64,000 bases of DNA from Bidens hawaiensis (Eukaryota; Streptophyta; Magnoliopsida; Asterales; Asteraceae): NCBI GenBank assembly GCA_021521415.1, contig JAIQDT010009192.1, positions 1 through 64,000 of the forward strand, read 5' to 3'. Made by a program: the position numbers and the translations under genes. A model generated the notes under the pieces. That model had not been told where the DNA came from. It did not search any database and worked only from the letters and a program-made list of their open reading frames with translations. Positions within the stretch are counted from its first letter, which is position 1. Each line of letters starts with the position of its first letter. Shown in pieces: positions 35,212-46,818 of this stretch.

Positions 35212-36422
35212 TTGGGATCCATCATCCTCAAACAACCAAGGATCCTGGATCCTCCCAATCAAGAAATACCTTCAAACTGGAGAGATCCCAACCACAGAGA
35301 TTCCCAAATCTTTCAAACTCAAGGTATCACAATATATTTATTAGATGATATGCTATACAGGAAATCTCTTGCAGGTCCATACTTGAGGTGCATCGAGGAT
35401 CTTGAAATCCAAGAGGTGCTCAAAGACTTTCACGAAGGTGATTGTGGTAATCACACCGGAGGTAGAGCCCTGTTTTCCAGGATACTGAGAACTGGATACT
35501 TCTGGCCGACAATGAAGAAGGATGCAATGGAATATTTAAAGAAATGTGATGCTTGCCAAAGACATGCAAACATCCTTCATCAGCCAGCAGAACCTATGTA
35601 TCTTATATCCTCTTCATGGTCTTTCATGAAATGGGGTATGGATATTGTAAGGCAAGCTACCAAAGGCATCAGGTGGAAAGGTCTTTATTCTTGCTATGAC
35701 TGATTACTTCTCCAAATGGATTGAAGCAGAAGCATTTGTGCAAGTCCGAGAAAGGGAAGTTATATCCTTTATTAAACGAACTATTATAACTAGATTTGGT
35801 ATCCCTTCTTAAATTGTTTGTGACAATGGTTCCCAGTTTATCGGGAAAAGAACCACTAACTTTTGTGACAGTTGGGGCATCAAGATGATTACTTCCATGA
35901 CGGTCCATCCTCAAGCCAATGGTTAAGCGGAGTCTAGAAACAAGATTATCATCAACAACTTGAAGAAGAAATTAGGATCCAAGAAAGGAAAGTGGGCAAA
36001 AGAACTTCCCTATGTTCTTGGTGTTTGGCTCAGAGGCCGTAATTCCTACAGAAATGGTAGTCCCTATAGCCAGAACAAGCATCCGTGATCCTGAGGCCAA
36101 TGAAGAAATCCTTCTCGAAGACTTGGATACTGTTGAAGAACTCAGAGACCTAGCCAAGATCAGAATGGCAGCTTATCAACAAAAGGTAGCTGGGGCATAT
36201 ACAACAAGGATCAGGAGATTTCAAGATGGAGACTTAGTCTTGAGGAAAGCTTTTCAAAACACAACCAATCCGACTGATGAGAAGTTAGCACCCAAATGGG
36301 AAGGTCCTTATTTAATTGAGTCGGAGGCAGAAAAGGGGCATATCATTTGCTCACAATGGAAGGTAACAGGTTACCAAGAGTATGGAATGCTATCCACCTC
36401 AAGAAGTACTTCTTCTGATTAG
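35212..36422 (+). pseudogene. Element E integrase, broken
   Basis: The first part (35212-35703) has the zinc-binding finger (HEGDCGNHTGG ... CDACQRHA). The catalytic core is spread over 35690-35990 with in-frame TAA codons near 35811 and 35924. A segment between the core and the C-terminus near 36000 appears deleted. The tail (36012-36422) has SEAVIPTEM and LAPKWEGPYLI, the conserved C-terminal end of Tat integrases, and its reading frame is intact. The protein would insert the element's DNA; this copy cannot. Confidence 0.8.
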
Positions 36423-36779
36423 GATCAAGTATCCTTTGAGGATCCATTTACCTTAGAGGATCAAGGATCCTAAGATCGGTAATATCTATCTAATCACTTA
36501 TTCATTTTAGATTTTTACTTATTTAAGGATAACATATTCTTAACATTTTTATTTTCCAAGTTTTAAGTAACAATGCAGGATATGAATAATATGTTTAATG
36601 ATCAAGAGGTTGGCCACCTCTCCATTACACTTAGGGGGTGTTTGGTACAGAGAATTGGGGGGGTGAGAAATGGAAATGGAAACAATTCTCTTGTTTGTTT
36701 ACGAAAGAAAGAGGTGAGAAATGGAAATAAACCATTTCCATTTCCCTGATTTCTTTTTTCTAAAAAAAGCGAAGAAATC

Positions 36780-37293
36780 ATTTCTCTAGGGTTTCATTTC
36801 TCACTTCCATTCTCTTCCTTTTCACTTCTATCACCAGCTTCCTCCTTCAGAGCACCGCAACCCAAAACAAGGTATGGTTCAAATTTCCGATTAACAGATC
36901 CATAAGCATTCAATCTATATATATCAGCTTCCTTTTCACTTTATTATTATTAATCGTACGAACTGGGTTTTGAGATGTTGAGTTCTGTGTAGTTTGTCTG
37001 TGCTTGCTGTATAAAGTTGGTTTTTCTTCCATTTGTGTGTACCCACCGCTTTCCCACAAAACCTTAATCATAATCAGAAATGCTCTTTTTCTCTCCCTCT
37101 ATGTGCGATGTGATGGTCGCTTGTCGCCCCTGTTTGCCTACTGTTGTCGGGTTCAATTTCTGAACCCTAGGTGACGGTGGTGTGGTGGCCTGGTTAGGGT
37201 TTCTGATGTAAAGCCCCGTGACTGACGGCTGTGGGTCTTGTTTGCTGTTTGAGGGAATGAATTGATAAGTGGTACACATGTTTCTGATTACAG
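36780..37293 (+). other. Possible 5' exon and intron of the captured fragment
   Basis: A CT-rich stretch ends in AACAAG followed by GTATGG (36873), a plausible splice donor. The next good acceptor is TTACAG just before 37294. The putative exon has no ATG. I see no NOG2 N-terminal sequence here. Confidence 0.3.
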
Positions 37294-38741
37294 GTGTTGG
37301 ATGCTAGGGATCCTCAAGGTACTAGATGTTATCATCTTGAGAAGCATTTAAAAGAGCATTGCAAACACAAACACATGATTTTACTGTTAAACAAGGTAAC
37401 TGTGATCTATTTCTGTAACTAAGGTCTTTTTAACAAGGTAACCATGATCATTAAATTTTTTACTCGCATTTGTGCAGTGTGATTTGACCCCACCATGGGT
37501 CACAAAAGGATGGCTTAGGGTACTGTCTAAAGAATATCCTACTCTCGCGTTTCATGCCAGCATTACTAAGTCTTATGGCAAGGTATGCTAATTGTTATTA
37601 GTTACTCATATGTATATGCATGATTTCTGCCATTTTAGTTTCTGTTTGATGATCTTTTGTTAAATTGCTTACAGAATTCCCTTCTATCGGTGTTGAAACA
37701 ATTTTCACGCTTAAAAAGTGACAAGCAAGCTATATCGGTTGGATTTGTTGGGTACCCAAATGTTGGAAAGTCGTCAGTAATTAACACGTTGCGTACGAAA
37801 AATGTAAGTTCATTATTTCTTTTTTTCTAAGCATGTGGAGGTCTTAACCGAACTTGATTATATTTTTTTGTGTTCTTTTATGAAGGTCTGTAAGGTTGCT
37901 CCAATTCCTGGAGAGACGAAAGTTTGGCAATATATAACACTTACAAAAAAGATATTCTTGATCGATTGTCCTGGTGTTGTTTATGGAAGCAGTGATACAG
38001 AAACTGATATTGTTTTAAAGGGCGTGGTATGTGAATTTTAACTTTTATCATAATAACAATTCACTTTCATTTCAAAGATTTTTCTTATGCTTAGTGTGTT
38101 ATATTTGCAGGTTCGAGTCACGAATTTGCATGATGCCACAGAACACATTGGTGAAGTGTTGAACCGTGTCAAGAAAGAACACCTTGAAAGAGCATACAAG
38201 ATAAAACAGTGGTATGCCTTATTTTTCTGATATATTTGTCTCATAAAGAAGTATTAGTATTTTTAGAATTGCAAATTCAATTTAAATTTTATTTGATTTT
38301 ATGTCACAGGGAAGATGAGAATGACTTTCTGGTTCAGTTATGCAAATTAACAGGCAAACTTCTAAGGGTAACTTTTTCTCTCTATTCTCCAATGGGTTAA
38401 ACATGTGAAAGTAATTTGCTTTATTCAAAATGAGTATTGTGATATATGTTTTATGTTTGAATATACAGGGAGGTGAACCTGATTTGATGACTGCAGCAAA
38501 AATGGTTTTACATGATTGGCAGAGGGGTAAGATACCCTTTTTTGTTCCACCTCCAAAGCAAGACGGACCAGAAGAAGCTGATGTAGCGAAGGAAGATGTG
38601 GTGGTTGACGAGGACAAAGATTTAGCAGCAAAAAGAAGCATTGAAGACATTGTTTCCTCACAGCAGCTAAAAGATGTTCCTTTTCAAGAGGATCTGTTTA
38701 CTGAGAATGAGCTAAAGGGGGATGCTGCAAATGAAGTTTGA
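37294..38741 (+). pseudogene. NUG2: NOG2/NUG2 nuclear GTPase gene fragment (seven in-frame exons), captured
   Basis: NOG2/NUG2 is a circularly permuted GTPase of 60S ribosome maturation in the nucleus and nucleolus. Seven exons, all with GT-AG introns, join in one open frame of about 302 residues: 37294-37395, 37478-37582, 37675-37803, 37886-38026, 38111-38211, 38310-38367, 38469-38741. The permuted order is visible: NKCD (G4) spans exons 1-2, GYPNVGKS (G1) is in exon 3, PGET (G2) and DCPGV (G3) are in exon 4. The [14 protein letters not shown] segment is in exon 7. The N-terminal third of the protein is missing and the tail is short, ending at TGA 38741. The first internal Met is in exon 1 (MILLLNK). 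There are no stops or frameshifts, so capture is recent or the reading frame has been kept. I infer a gene fragment, not the parental gene, because transposon ends enclose it. Confidence 0.88.
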
Positions 38742-38893
38742 TCATAGGTTTCGGTTTTCTTGCATAGGTTTTTTTGGTAATTTTATCTGGTTTTAATGAT
38801 CTATTTTACTTTTTGGGCTATTTATGCACTGGCTGTTGTAACCAATTTATGCACCTTTGAGAGTGATACTTGACTAAAATTTTGTTTTATGTG

Positions 38894-39322
38894 TTAGAAC
38901 AAGTTTATATTCAATTGAACTGTAACAAACAAATGCTCCTGAATAGTTTGATTATAAATTATTATTATAGAAGGATTTGTGGAATTAAGGGATTGTGCTA
39001 TACAGGCGTTTAATGTACATGTTTTTCCTGTCACATAAGTTGTTTCACTTGTATACGGGTGTTTAAAGTTGAGTATTTCTATGCAAATGGGCGTGATGAT
39101 TCCCTTGTAAATGAGCGTTCGTCCTTGCTTGTCCTGGTAATAATAAAGTTGGTTCCTTCTAGCCTCACACATAAAAAACATATAGAATAAACATAGAATA
39201 AATGTATGACAACGTTGTCTCGCTATATTAAAAGCTCCACTATCCTCAAATGAAAGCATCTTCATGACATAATAGTTAATATGCTCTTCTGCGTGCCAGT
39301 GGTTAAAGAAAGTGAACCGCAA
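38894..39322 (-). other. 142-residue ORF inside the Harbinger element, unrecognised
   Basis: The reading frame starts MRFTFFNHWHAEEHINYY and is open to a stop at 38894. An acceptor-like CTCCACAG lies just upstream, near 39340. I do not recognise a domain and there are no transposase motifs. It could be an exon of a second captured gene or chance. Confidence 0.25.
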
Positions 39323-39965
39323 ACCACTGCTTGCTGCTGTGGAGAAAATGAAAGAAGGTAATTGGTATATTAATCAATGCATATTTTGGTTGGAATTTAT
39401 GCATCTTTTTATATGTTTTTTTATTTTTTAATAAATATTTGTTATGAAAAAAATACTTGTGCTAATGATAAAGTTGATATAATTCTCTGTTTATTTCCTA
39501 TGTACCAAACAAGAGAAATGATTCTTAGCTATATTTCTCTATTGAAATCTCTGTACTACCAAACAGAACAGTCAATTCTCATTCTCCAGACCAATTCCCT
39601 TTCTCTGCAATTCCATTTCTCTATTCCATTTCTCTATAATTCCATTCTCTGTACCAAACACCCCCTTAAGGTACTCTACTATTTCCCTTGGCCTAGCCCA
39701 CGATTGGGTATGACCCCCGCTGGTCATATCCCCTAAGGTTTAAAGGTTTTCACCTTTCTTATGAATTAGAGTTTCTACACTCTCGCATGTAGCGCACGTT
39801 ATCCAACGTATAGTCCGGGGCATCGGGACCAGTACACGCTTAGTGGCTGACAATTTCGTTTTTTCAGCTATATGGAGGATACTACGATTTATGGTAGACG
39901 TACCATACCACCGGTTAAAAACATTTTCATGTTATCTTACGTTTGGGCTAAATTCCGGTTTGGGC

Positions 39966-40083
39966 GAGTCCCCAGTTGACATCCATATCCTTGGGCCAGT
40001 CCCCAGTTTTGGGCTTGTCCCCAGTTTTGGGCTAGTCCCCAGTTTTGGGCTTGTCCCCAGTTCACGGGCTTGTCCCCAGTTTA
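39966..40083. repeat. About 19-bp tandem repeat in element E
   Basis: Five to six copies of CCCAGTTTTGGGCTTGTC with small changes, in the non-coding stretch between the Harbinger insertion and the antisense gene. The CCCAgttttGGG part can form a small hairpin. Confidence 0.85.
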
Positions 40084-40886
40084 TCATTTGATCTTGTCCC
40101 AAGTCTAATGGGTTCAATCCCGATTAACATTATAACTTGTTTGCAACAGATTTTCTAAGTTGATTACGAAGATCAAGCCCTGTGGATTGAGAATCCTTAA
40201 ATTACTTCTTCAAGGATCACAGAAGAATCGGTACTTATGCTAACTAAGGCCTACTTAGAGCTTGTGGTACAATTCCTACTTATAACTTTATTATAAGTAA
40301 TTTTTGTTTAAAGACTTGACAGTTTTTGAATTATTCCTTCAAGGATATTAAATCCTAAAAATTTCTCTTTATTTTTAAGGATATTCTATCCTAAAGTTTG
40401 GGCTTAAGAATGTTCTTTCCTAAAGTTTTCTTTTTATTAATTTTAAGGATGTTCTATCTTAAAATTTTTTGAGAATATTCTTTCATGAACATTTCTTTCA
40501 ATCAAGAACAATTTTTGAAATTTTCAACAAAACATTCACATTAACAAGCAAATAGACAAAAGTTTTATATTATTAAACATAAGTCGCGAGGACTTATCCA
40601 AAATCCTTAACCCGGATTTCTCCACACGAAAGATGGACCATCCACCCGGGTTAAGTAGGTGATACTAATTGTTCTTAATGTGCAGGTAAATAAAAGTCAG
40701 AGGTACCAAAGGTTTCATCCACACAAACAGAGGATCCATCCACCTTCGGTACCCCTGAGAATTGTCTTGAGGATCGGTGATCCTTAAATCCTAATTACTA
40801 TTGTTTATTACAACCGAACTATCCATCAAAACATCAGCATAAAAAAATGGGCTCGGGCCTTGTCTTCAATATCCTTCATCGCCCAT

Positions 40887-42478
40887 TCAAGCTGCTTCCT
40901 CGCCTTTCGCAGCACCCGCTCCTTCATCAGCTTCCGCCACATCCTTGACTCCACTAGTCCCAGCTTCATTCTCCTCAGCCATCTCCATATCCTCATCGCC
41001 ACCGAGAGCCGCCAGAGTAGTTTTCCACTTCTGCACATTCCAGGTCGCCCAGTCGAAAGCAGGATCACCGGCCTCCATCGCCATATTAATCCTTGCCTCC
41101 AGCATCGACCTGGCAGCCCACATCTTAGCCTCTTCTGTAGCCTGCTTAACTTCCTCTTGGAACTGGACATTCGCTATGGATACTTGATCCTCTAGCTGCC
41201 TCTTGAGCTTGGCTAAGGCTTTATCCTTGTTGATCACCGCATTTCCTAACCCGAACAGCTTATCACTCATCTGGCTCACAATCTTTTCATAATGCTCTTT
41301 GAAAGCATTCACAGCCTGTAACCAACAGTTAAGCAAGGGTTAAAAGGATATTGGATCCTCATATTCAAAAAAGCAGGATACAGGATACTTACAGTGAGGA
41401 TCACGTCAAAGTGGGTTTCGGGCTCAGAGGACCTCTTTCTCTTGGAAGCAACTGACTTGGCTCTAGTAGTTGCAGTCTTAGGCTCAGAACTAGTTGTTGC
41501 CTTCAAAGCTTCTTTCTTGATATCTTGAGGAGTGATCATACTATCGATGTCTTCCAAGGAGAACTTGCTAGCAGATTTCTGAGATTCTTAGCGCCTATTA
41601 TTAAGTTAACATATAAGTATTCTATCTAATTTTATTTACATTGAAATTATTATACTAAACCTACTTGACATATTGGAATCTGAGGAGATCTCACAAAAAG
41701 CTTCGATGAAACGGGCTTGGAAAGTTCTAACTTCGGTATCCAGTGCAAGGAACCGTTTTGTTTTCTCTTCAGTACCAAGTAACTTAGCCAACGAAGCGAA
41801 ATTCTCAACTGCAAATAAAAAGAGGATGCAAAGTTATATTAGTCATCAAAGATCATATCGTTATTAAGGATCCAGGATCCTACCCTTTCTGACCCATTTT
41901 GAAGGAAGGTCAGCCCCTCCGGGTATGGAGTCACGTTTCACGAAGAAGAATTGATTTCTCCAAAAGGAATCGTTCAAAGTGAGTTTTAAAATCGGAATGG
42001 GTTGTCGAGGTTTGGATTTCAAAAGGAATCGGGCTGGACCATAGGTTGTGAGAGTATACAGATAGGACAACTCTGGAAGACCAAAGTCGATTTTTTCTTC
42101 CTCAATAATTCTTTCGATGGTGCCTAACACTCTCCAAAGCATCGACATAGCTTGGATGTAAGATATGCCAGTGGATTCGAAAAAGCTGTGTGTGAAAGAA
42201 GGGAACGGATAACGATAGCCAATGAGGAAAGGGCAAGCCGAAAAACACACCCAAGCTTGTGAATATATGTGGCAACGGACGCCAGAGTCATACGGTCGGA
42301 ACATGGTTTTTGGCGGAAATAAAGGATGGAATTCATCGATTCCGAGACCTGTGAGTTTGCAGATTTCGATAGATGGATTGGCGATTAGATTCTGTGGTTG
42401 CATCTCCGTCAACCCGGAGCCGTCGGAGGATAGGTCGGACGTCTTAGAGGGAGGTGAAGAAGACGAAGCGACTGACAT
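40887..42478 (-). CDS. Antisense spliced gene of element E (putative gypsy-type transposon protein)
   Basis: Four exons on the minus strand join into one open frame of about 453 residues: 42478-41884, 41808-41665, 41586-41393 and 41315-40887. Donors are GT; acceptors are TTTGCAG, CTAAG and TTACAG. The start is ATG 42478 (MSVASSSSPP); the longer ORF from 42634 would add a hydrophobic N-terminus and looks like leader sequence. Exon 1 has the words DEFHPLFPPKTMF and FWRNQFFFVKRDSIP, resembling the plant 'putative gypsy type transposon' family. Exon 3 is Lys/Ser-rich (KSVASKRKRSSEPE), a possible nuclear signal. Exon 4 is predicted coiled coil with an acidic Gly/Ala tail. Antisense extra ORFs between pol and the 3' LTR are known in Tat elements; their role is unknown. 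The exon 3 acceptor is the least certain. Confidence 0.7.
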
Positions 42479-42695
42479 TATTATGAAAACAAAGAAAGTA
42501 AAGAGAAAAGAAAGGATACCTGATGTGTCGCCTGGATATGTGATTATAAAAGAGATATAGGGACGGCATATATAGGCGGTTATGATTAATATCAAGTGCT
42601 TGATAGTAAATATTTCTGGCAACCGTCTAATCACTCAGTTTTCGCAGAAGATTCAAATTTCAAAATGCCAGCTGTAAAGCATAAACACCCGCCAT

Positions 42696-42707
42696 TTTGG
42701 GGGCAAT
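42696..42707 (+). other. Polypurine tract of element E
   Basis: TTTTGGGGGCAAT precedes the 3' LTR start at 42708. It is G-rich as expected, though short. Confidence 0.7.
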
Positions 42708-43343
42708 TGTTAGGACTGATATTTTCAATACTGAGGATATGTTATCCTTGAAGATGTGTCTGGATCAGTTATCCTCTTGAAGAGTTCCAGAGCCATATCA
42801 AAGATCAAGGATCCTCAGAGGTTGGTATTTTTAACAATTGTTTCATGTGTGTAGGTTAATATTCAACAGAAAGTAACGACTCTATGACTAAGCCTACCTT
42901 AAAGTTCGCTACTGGAGGCTCCCAACACGTGGTCAATGAACGTTAGAGGAGTTGTGGAAGAGTGTCAGATAGTTATGAGTTATAGTTAATTGCAATTTCC
43001 TTTATAAACATTCAGATAATGATCGATTAGGGAGACACTTGTAATCACACACACTCATGGCAGAACTCATAATTCTCTCTACACATTAGCATTCGTTATA
43101 ACATCGATCATAATCTCCAAGACACTTGTAAGCTTTTTTGTGATTAATAAATTGGTGATCGATGAGTTGTTATCACCCGGGGTTTTTTTCTTTTGATCTG
43201 AACAAGATCAAAGGGTTTTTCCTCGCAACAAATCACGTTGTTCATTCCATTTTCATTCATACAATCGTTGTTATTAGCATAGGACTATACCTCACTTTTA
43301 CGGATTTGGATACATTATCCTTAACATATTTTTATCCAAAACA
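42708..43343 (+). repeat. Element E 3' LTR
   Basis: 636 bp, about 95% identical to 29722-30356 by eye, followed by TSD AATAT (43344-43348). It would also supply the upstream region of the antisense gene, which starts 230 bp away and points away from it. Confidence 0.95.
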
Positions 43344-43348
43344 AATAT

Positions 43349-44234
43349 GATTCGCCTATAGTCATTCTCTGCAGCCCATACGCTTGAGATCTGTCATGAT
43401 ACGCTTGATCCTAAGCGTATGGACACCCCATTTGTCAATAACCAAACTTATAGGCCATTTAAACATGTTCGGCAAATGAGCCATCATTCTAGACGAATGA
43501 GGGACATATCAAGCGTATATAGGCGAGTGAGAGTGTTTACATGCTTACCACGTGGAAAAAGAGTGTTATTAAAAAAAAATTTTAGAAAATTTTCTTAAAC
43601 AAATTTTTTATGGGAGAATAAGAGGGGCATTTTTCTTGAAAATTTTGACGACAATATTTTTCGTCCTATTTTTCTGGCGTATCTACTTATTGAAGGGGAG
43701 AACACTGTTGTTTGAAAAAAAAAAGTTATTAAAATTGTTAAAGATTGTTCAAGAAATCACAACCGGGTTATAGCCAAACTATGTGTAATAATACGAACTT
43801 TCCAAATTGTTGTTTTTCGTCATTCACCCACCCCGTTTAGAAGTTTGAAAAATTTTATCAATAAAATATCGCGTTTATAAATATATTATTATATTATTAT
43901 CATTTAATAAATATATATTATTAACTTTCAACCGTATACAATTTCCACCTCAAGGGATACTTTTACTCGTTTTTTTTTCCATCTTTAAACTCTAGGGATT
44001 GATCTGCAATATGTATAAACTTATTATAATATATCATTTAAACAGGAACTCGTTTGCACATGCCCAAACCCAGATCACAATCTGCAACCTGATTAACATG
44101 CTTGGACCTCAATCTTCACTGTATACTTGGAAATAATCTTAGAAAATCGCCCTAATACCTAAATGAACTACTATCGACGTTTTAATTTGGAATAGGGGAT
44201 CTGTATAAAAAACAATTTATATTTGAACAAGATG
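43349..44234. other. Unassigned region between E and a solo E LTR
   Basis: AT-rich, no long ORF. The words ATACGCTTGA and AAGCGTAT recur near 43380-43520. I recognise nothing else. Confidence 0.5.
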
Positions 44235-44239
44235 GGAAT

Positions 44240-44872
44240 TGTTAGGACTGATATTTTTAATACTGAGGATATGTTATCCTTGAATATCTATCTGGATCAG
44301 TTATCCTCCCGAAGAGTTCCAGAGCCATGTCAAAGATCAAGGATCCTCAGAGGTTGGTGTTATTAACAATTGTTTCACGTGTGTAGGTTATTATTCAACA
44401 AGAGCAACGACTCTATGAATGAGTCTATCTTAATATTCGCTACTGGAAAGTTCTCAGCACGTGGTCAAACGAACGTTAGAGGAGTTGTGGAAGAGTGGCG
44501 GATAGTTAGAAGTTATTGTTATGTGTAATTTCCTTTATAAACATCAAGATAATGATCGATTAGGACTTACTTGTATATACACACACTTAGAGCAGAACTT
44601 ACATTTCTCTCTATACACTAGCACTCCATTGTAACATCGATCACAATCTCCAAACACTTGTAACCTTTTTTGATTAATAAATTGGTGATCGACAAGTTGT
44701 CATCACCCGGGGTTTTTTTCTTTTGATCTGAACAAGGTCAAAGGGTTTTTCCTCGCAACAAATCGTTGTGTTCATCTCAATTTCGTTCTTATATTCATTG
44801 TCATCAGTTTAGCACTAAACCTCACATAACAGATTTGGATACATTATCCTTAGCTAATTTTTATCCAAAACA
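44240..44872 (+). mobile_element. Solo LTR of element E family, TSD GGAAT
   Basis: It starts TGTTAGGACTG and ends ATCCAAAACA, with GGAAT at 44235-44239 and 44873-44877. It is 633 bp with no internal region. It is more diverged from the two E LTRs than they are from each other. Confidence 0.95.
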
Positions 44873-44877
44873 GGAAT

Positions 44878-45100
44878 ATAACACCATCTCAATATATATC
44901 CAACAGTTTATATTATTACAATTAAACGAGTGTACACAGTCTTCTGGACCTCGCAATCATTAACCTAAGTCTAATTATATTTTACATATTCGATGTTATG
45001 AGTTCGTGATCTCGTTAAGGTCGTCGTTATTCATTCATAGTTCATCATCAATCCGTCATGAATACAGGTAATAATTATATACAGGTAATAATTATAACAT
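44878..45100. other. Unassigned AT-rich stretch
   Basis: No gene. A 17-bp direct repeat (ACAGGTAATAATTATAT) lies at about 45064-45098. The left edge of the old A copy to the right cannot be placed exactly. Confidence 0.4.
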
Positions 45101-45435
45101 TAATTTAACAGTCAGTAAACAGAGAAACAGATTAGATAATTAGGGTTCTTTATCAATTGGGGGGGAATCAGATTTTGTATTTAAAGTTTTCATTGCATCT
45201 GATTGCCATATGACAACCCAGTTCAGTTGGATTTTTGGTGTGTGTTCATCTGGGAGCCGTCCAGCCCCTTTTGCTCTTTTAGTTTTTGTTTAATTATTTT
45301 AAAGCCTTTAAATGATTTTTATAAATTATTGTAATTAGTATTAAATATAAAGTAAATAGTATTTTATCAAACCGACGTCAGAACGTTAACGTGTCTTGTC
45401 AATTAATCTAGTTACTAGTTTTCGTATACATATTT

Positions 45436-45436
45436 G

Positions 45437-45486
<50 letters not shown>
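45436..45486. repeat. (AT)n microsatellite
   Basis: About 24 AT units within the A4 LTR, at the position where A1-A3 also have TATATA runs. Confidence 0.95.
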
Positions 45487-45489
<3 letters not shown>

Positions 45490-46818
45490 AGTATATTAAG
45501 TATACCTTAATAATAATATACTATGGTTATTTTATTTTAAAAAAAATCGACACCATTATTGGTGCTTCCTTATAGATGAACATTCTTTTAACTATATGTA
45601 TATATAATATTTGTGTATTTATTCTTATAAAAATATAAAAAAATATAATTTTATTTAAATATGTTAAATACATGTTTATAATTAAATTTCGTCAAAAGAT
45701 TCAATCAAAATATTTATATCCAACTGCATATTATATTTAAATAACTACACATTGTTATTATGATTATCTATTTACTTATATATTAGTATTTTATTTATTC
45801 AAATAATGAAAAGTATATCTCAATTTACATTTAATTAAAATATTTTTTTTAATATGAAATTATTTGTTTATTTAGATTTTATTATTTCAAACATATCTTA
45901 TATTTTAAGTATTTAAATTATTTTAGTATTTAATTATAATTTTAAACAGGGATAATTATTGGTAAATTTATAATTAATAAGACTAATGATTTTAACTATA
46001 TAAATCAATCGTTCAAATATATAATATTATAATCCCAATTATAACTCAAATCACACCGAAATCTTAATTCATTAAATCATATTATATTATTCATATTTAA
46101 CTCTTGAAATAATATTATTTAAATAGGAATCCTTGACATTATATCCCGAAGGATTTATCTTTCTCACATCATCCGTATTTGTATTTTGTTCATCTAATCA
46201 GGTGAGTATCTCACTCACCCTTTTAATGAATTTTTACTGTTTTGGGGAAATATGCGTTTCTAAATATTTTATTATTATTTAATACTCAACTTGCAACTGT
46301 TAATTATATGTGTATAACAATTTATGCCTAACGTGTTATATGCTTATTTGCGTATTTTATTGAACCGTCGTAATAGCCATCTCCCAATTCATCTAGCATC
46401 GTGCATATCGACAACTTATTTACTTGCTCATTTGGTTGGACCGTCGTAATTGTCATCACCTAGTTCATCTGGCATCGCGCTTATCGACAACTTATTCACT
46501 TGCTTGTACCGTCGTAATAGCCATCGCCCAGTTTATCTTGCTAATTGGTTAAAATTACTTATCTCACTTGACACAATTTGCATTTTTATTTATTATTATC
46601 TATTCAGATGTAACATCCTACTTTCGATAATATTAATAAAGGAAATTTCGTTTATTATTGGTGTGTCGTTAATTAGTTAAGTAAATAAAATATTATAGAG
46701 TGGGCTTGGACATTAAAGGATGGAATAAGGGATGGAATGAGCCTCGGGTCTATGGGCTTAAGGGAGTATAAATACTCATTAAACCATAATCCTTTCCATT
46801 TTTATCCATCTCTACACC

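Larger units (their letters stand above)
36634..39665 (+). mobile_element. PIF/Harbinger-like transposon carrying captured NOG2/NUG2 exons
   Basis: The 22-bp terminal inverted repeats are perfect: GGGGGTGTTTGGTACAGAGA at the left, its complement at the right. The flanking TTA (36631-36633 and 39666-39668) is the TSD of PIF/Harbinger elements. Subterminal sequence is also mirrored (GAGAAATGG on the left, CCATTTCTC on the right). I find no transposase. The 3032-bp element carries a multi-exon fragment of a host GTPase gene with introns, so it was captured from genomic DNA. It lies between pol and the antisense gene of element E. A 142-residue minus ORF (38894-39322) is unrecognised and could be another captured piece. 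Confidence 0.88.
29722..43343 (+). mobile_element. Element E: Tat-lineage Ty3/gypsy retrotransposon with antisense gene
   Basis: A 13.6-kb element (10.6 kb without the inserted 3.0-kb transposon) with 635-bp LTRs, TSD AATAT, primer site at 30360-30376 and polypurine tract before 42708. The order is gag, protease, RT, RNase H, a second RNase H and integrase. The second RNase H is the mark of the Tat lineage. A long region between integrase and the 3' LTR holds an antisense gene (40887-42478). The LTRs differ at roughly 30 of 635 positions by eye, so E is far older than D. Gag-pol has at least ten stops or frameshifts. Confidence 0.93.

Noticed and set aside
37294..38741. NOG2/NUG2 as an intact host gene
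   Set aside because: The N-terminal third is missing and transposon ends with TTA duplications enclose it inside a retrotransposon.
41864..42634. Start of the antisense gene at 42634 instead of 42478
   Set aside because: The extra 52 residues are hydrophobic and irregular, and an in-frame Met followed by a Ser/Pro-rich start at 42478 fits better. This is not proven.
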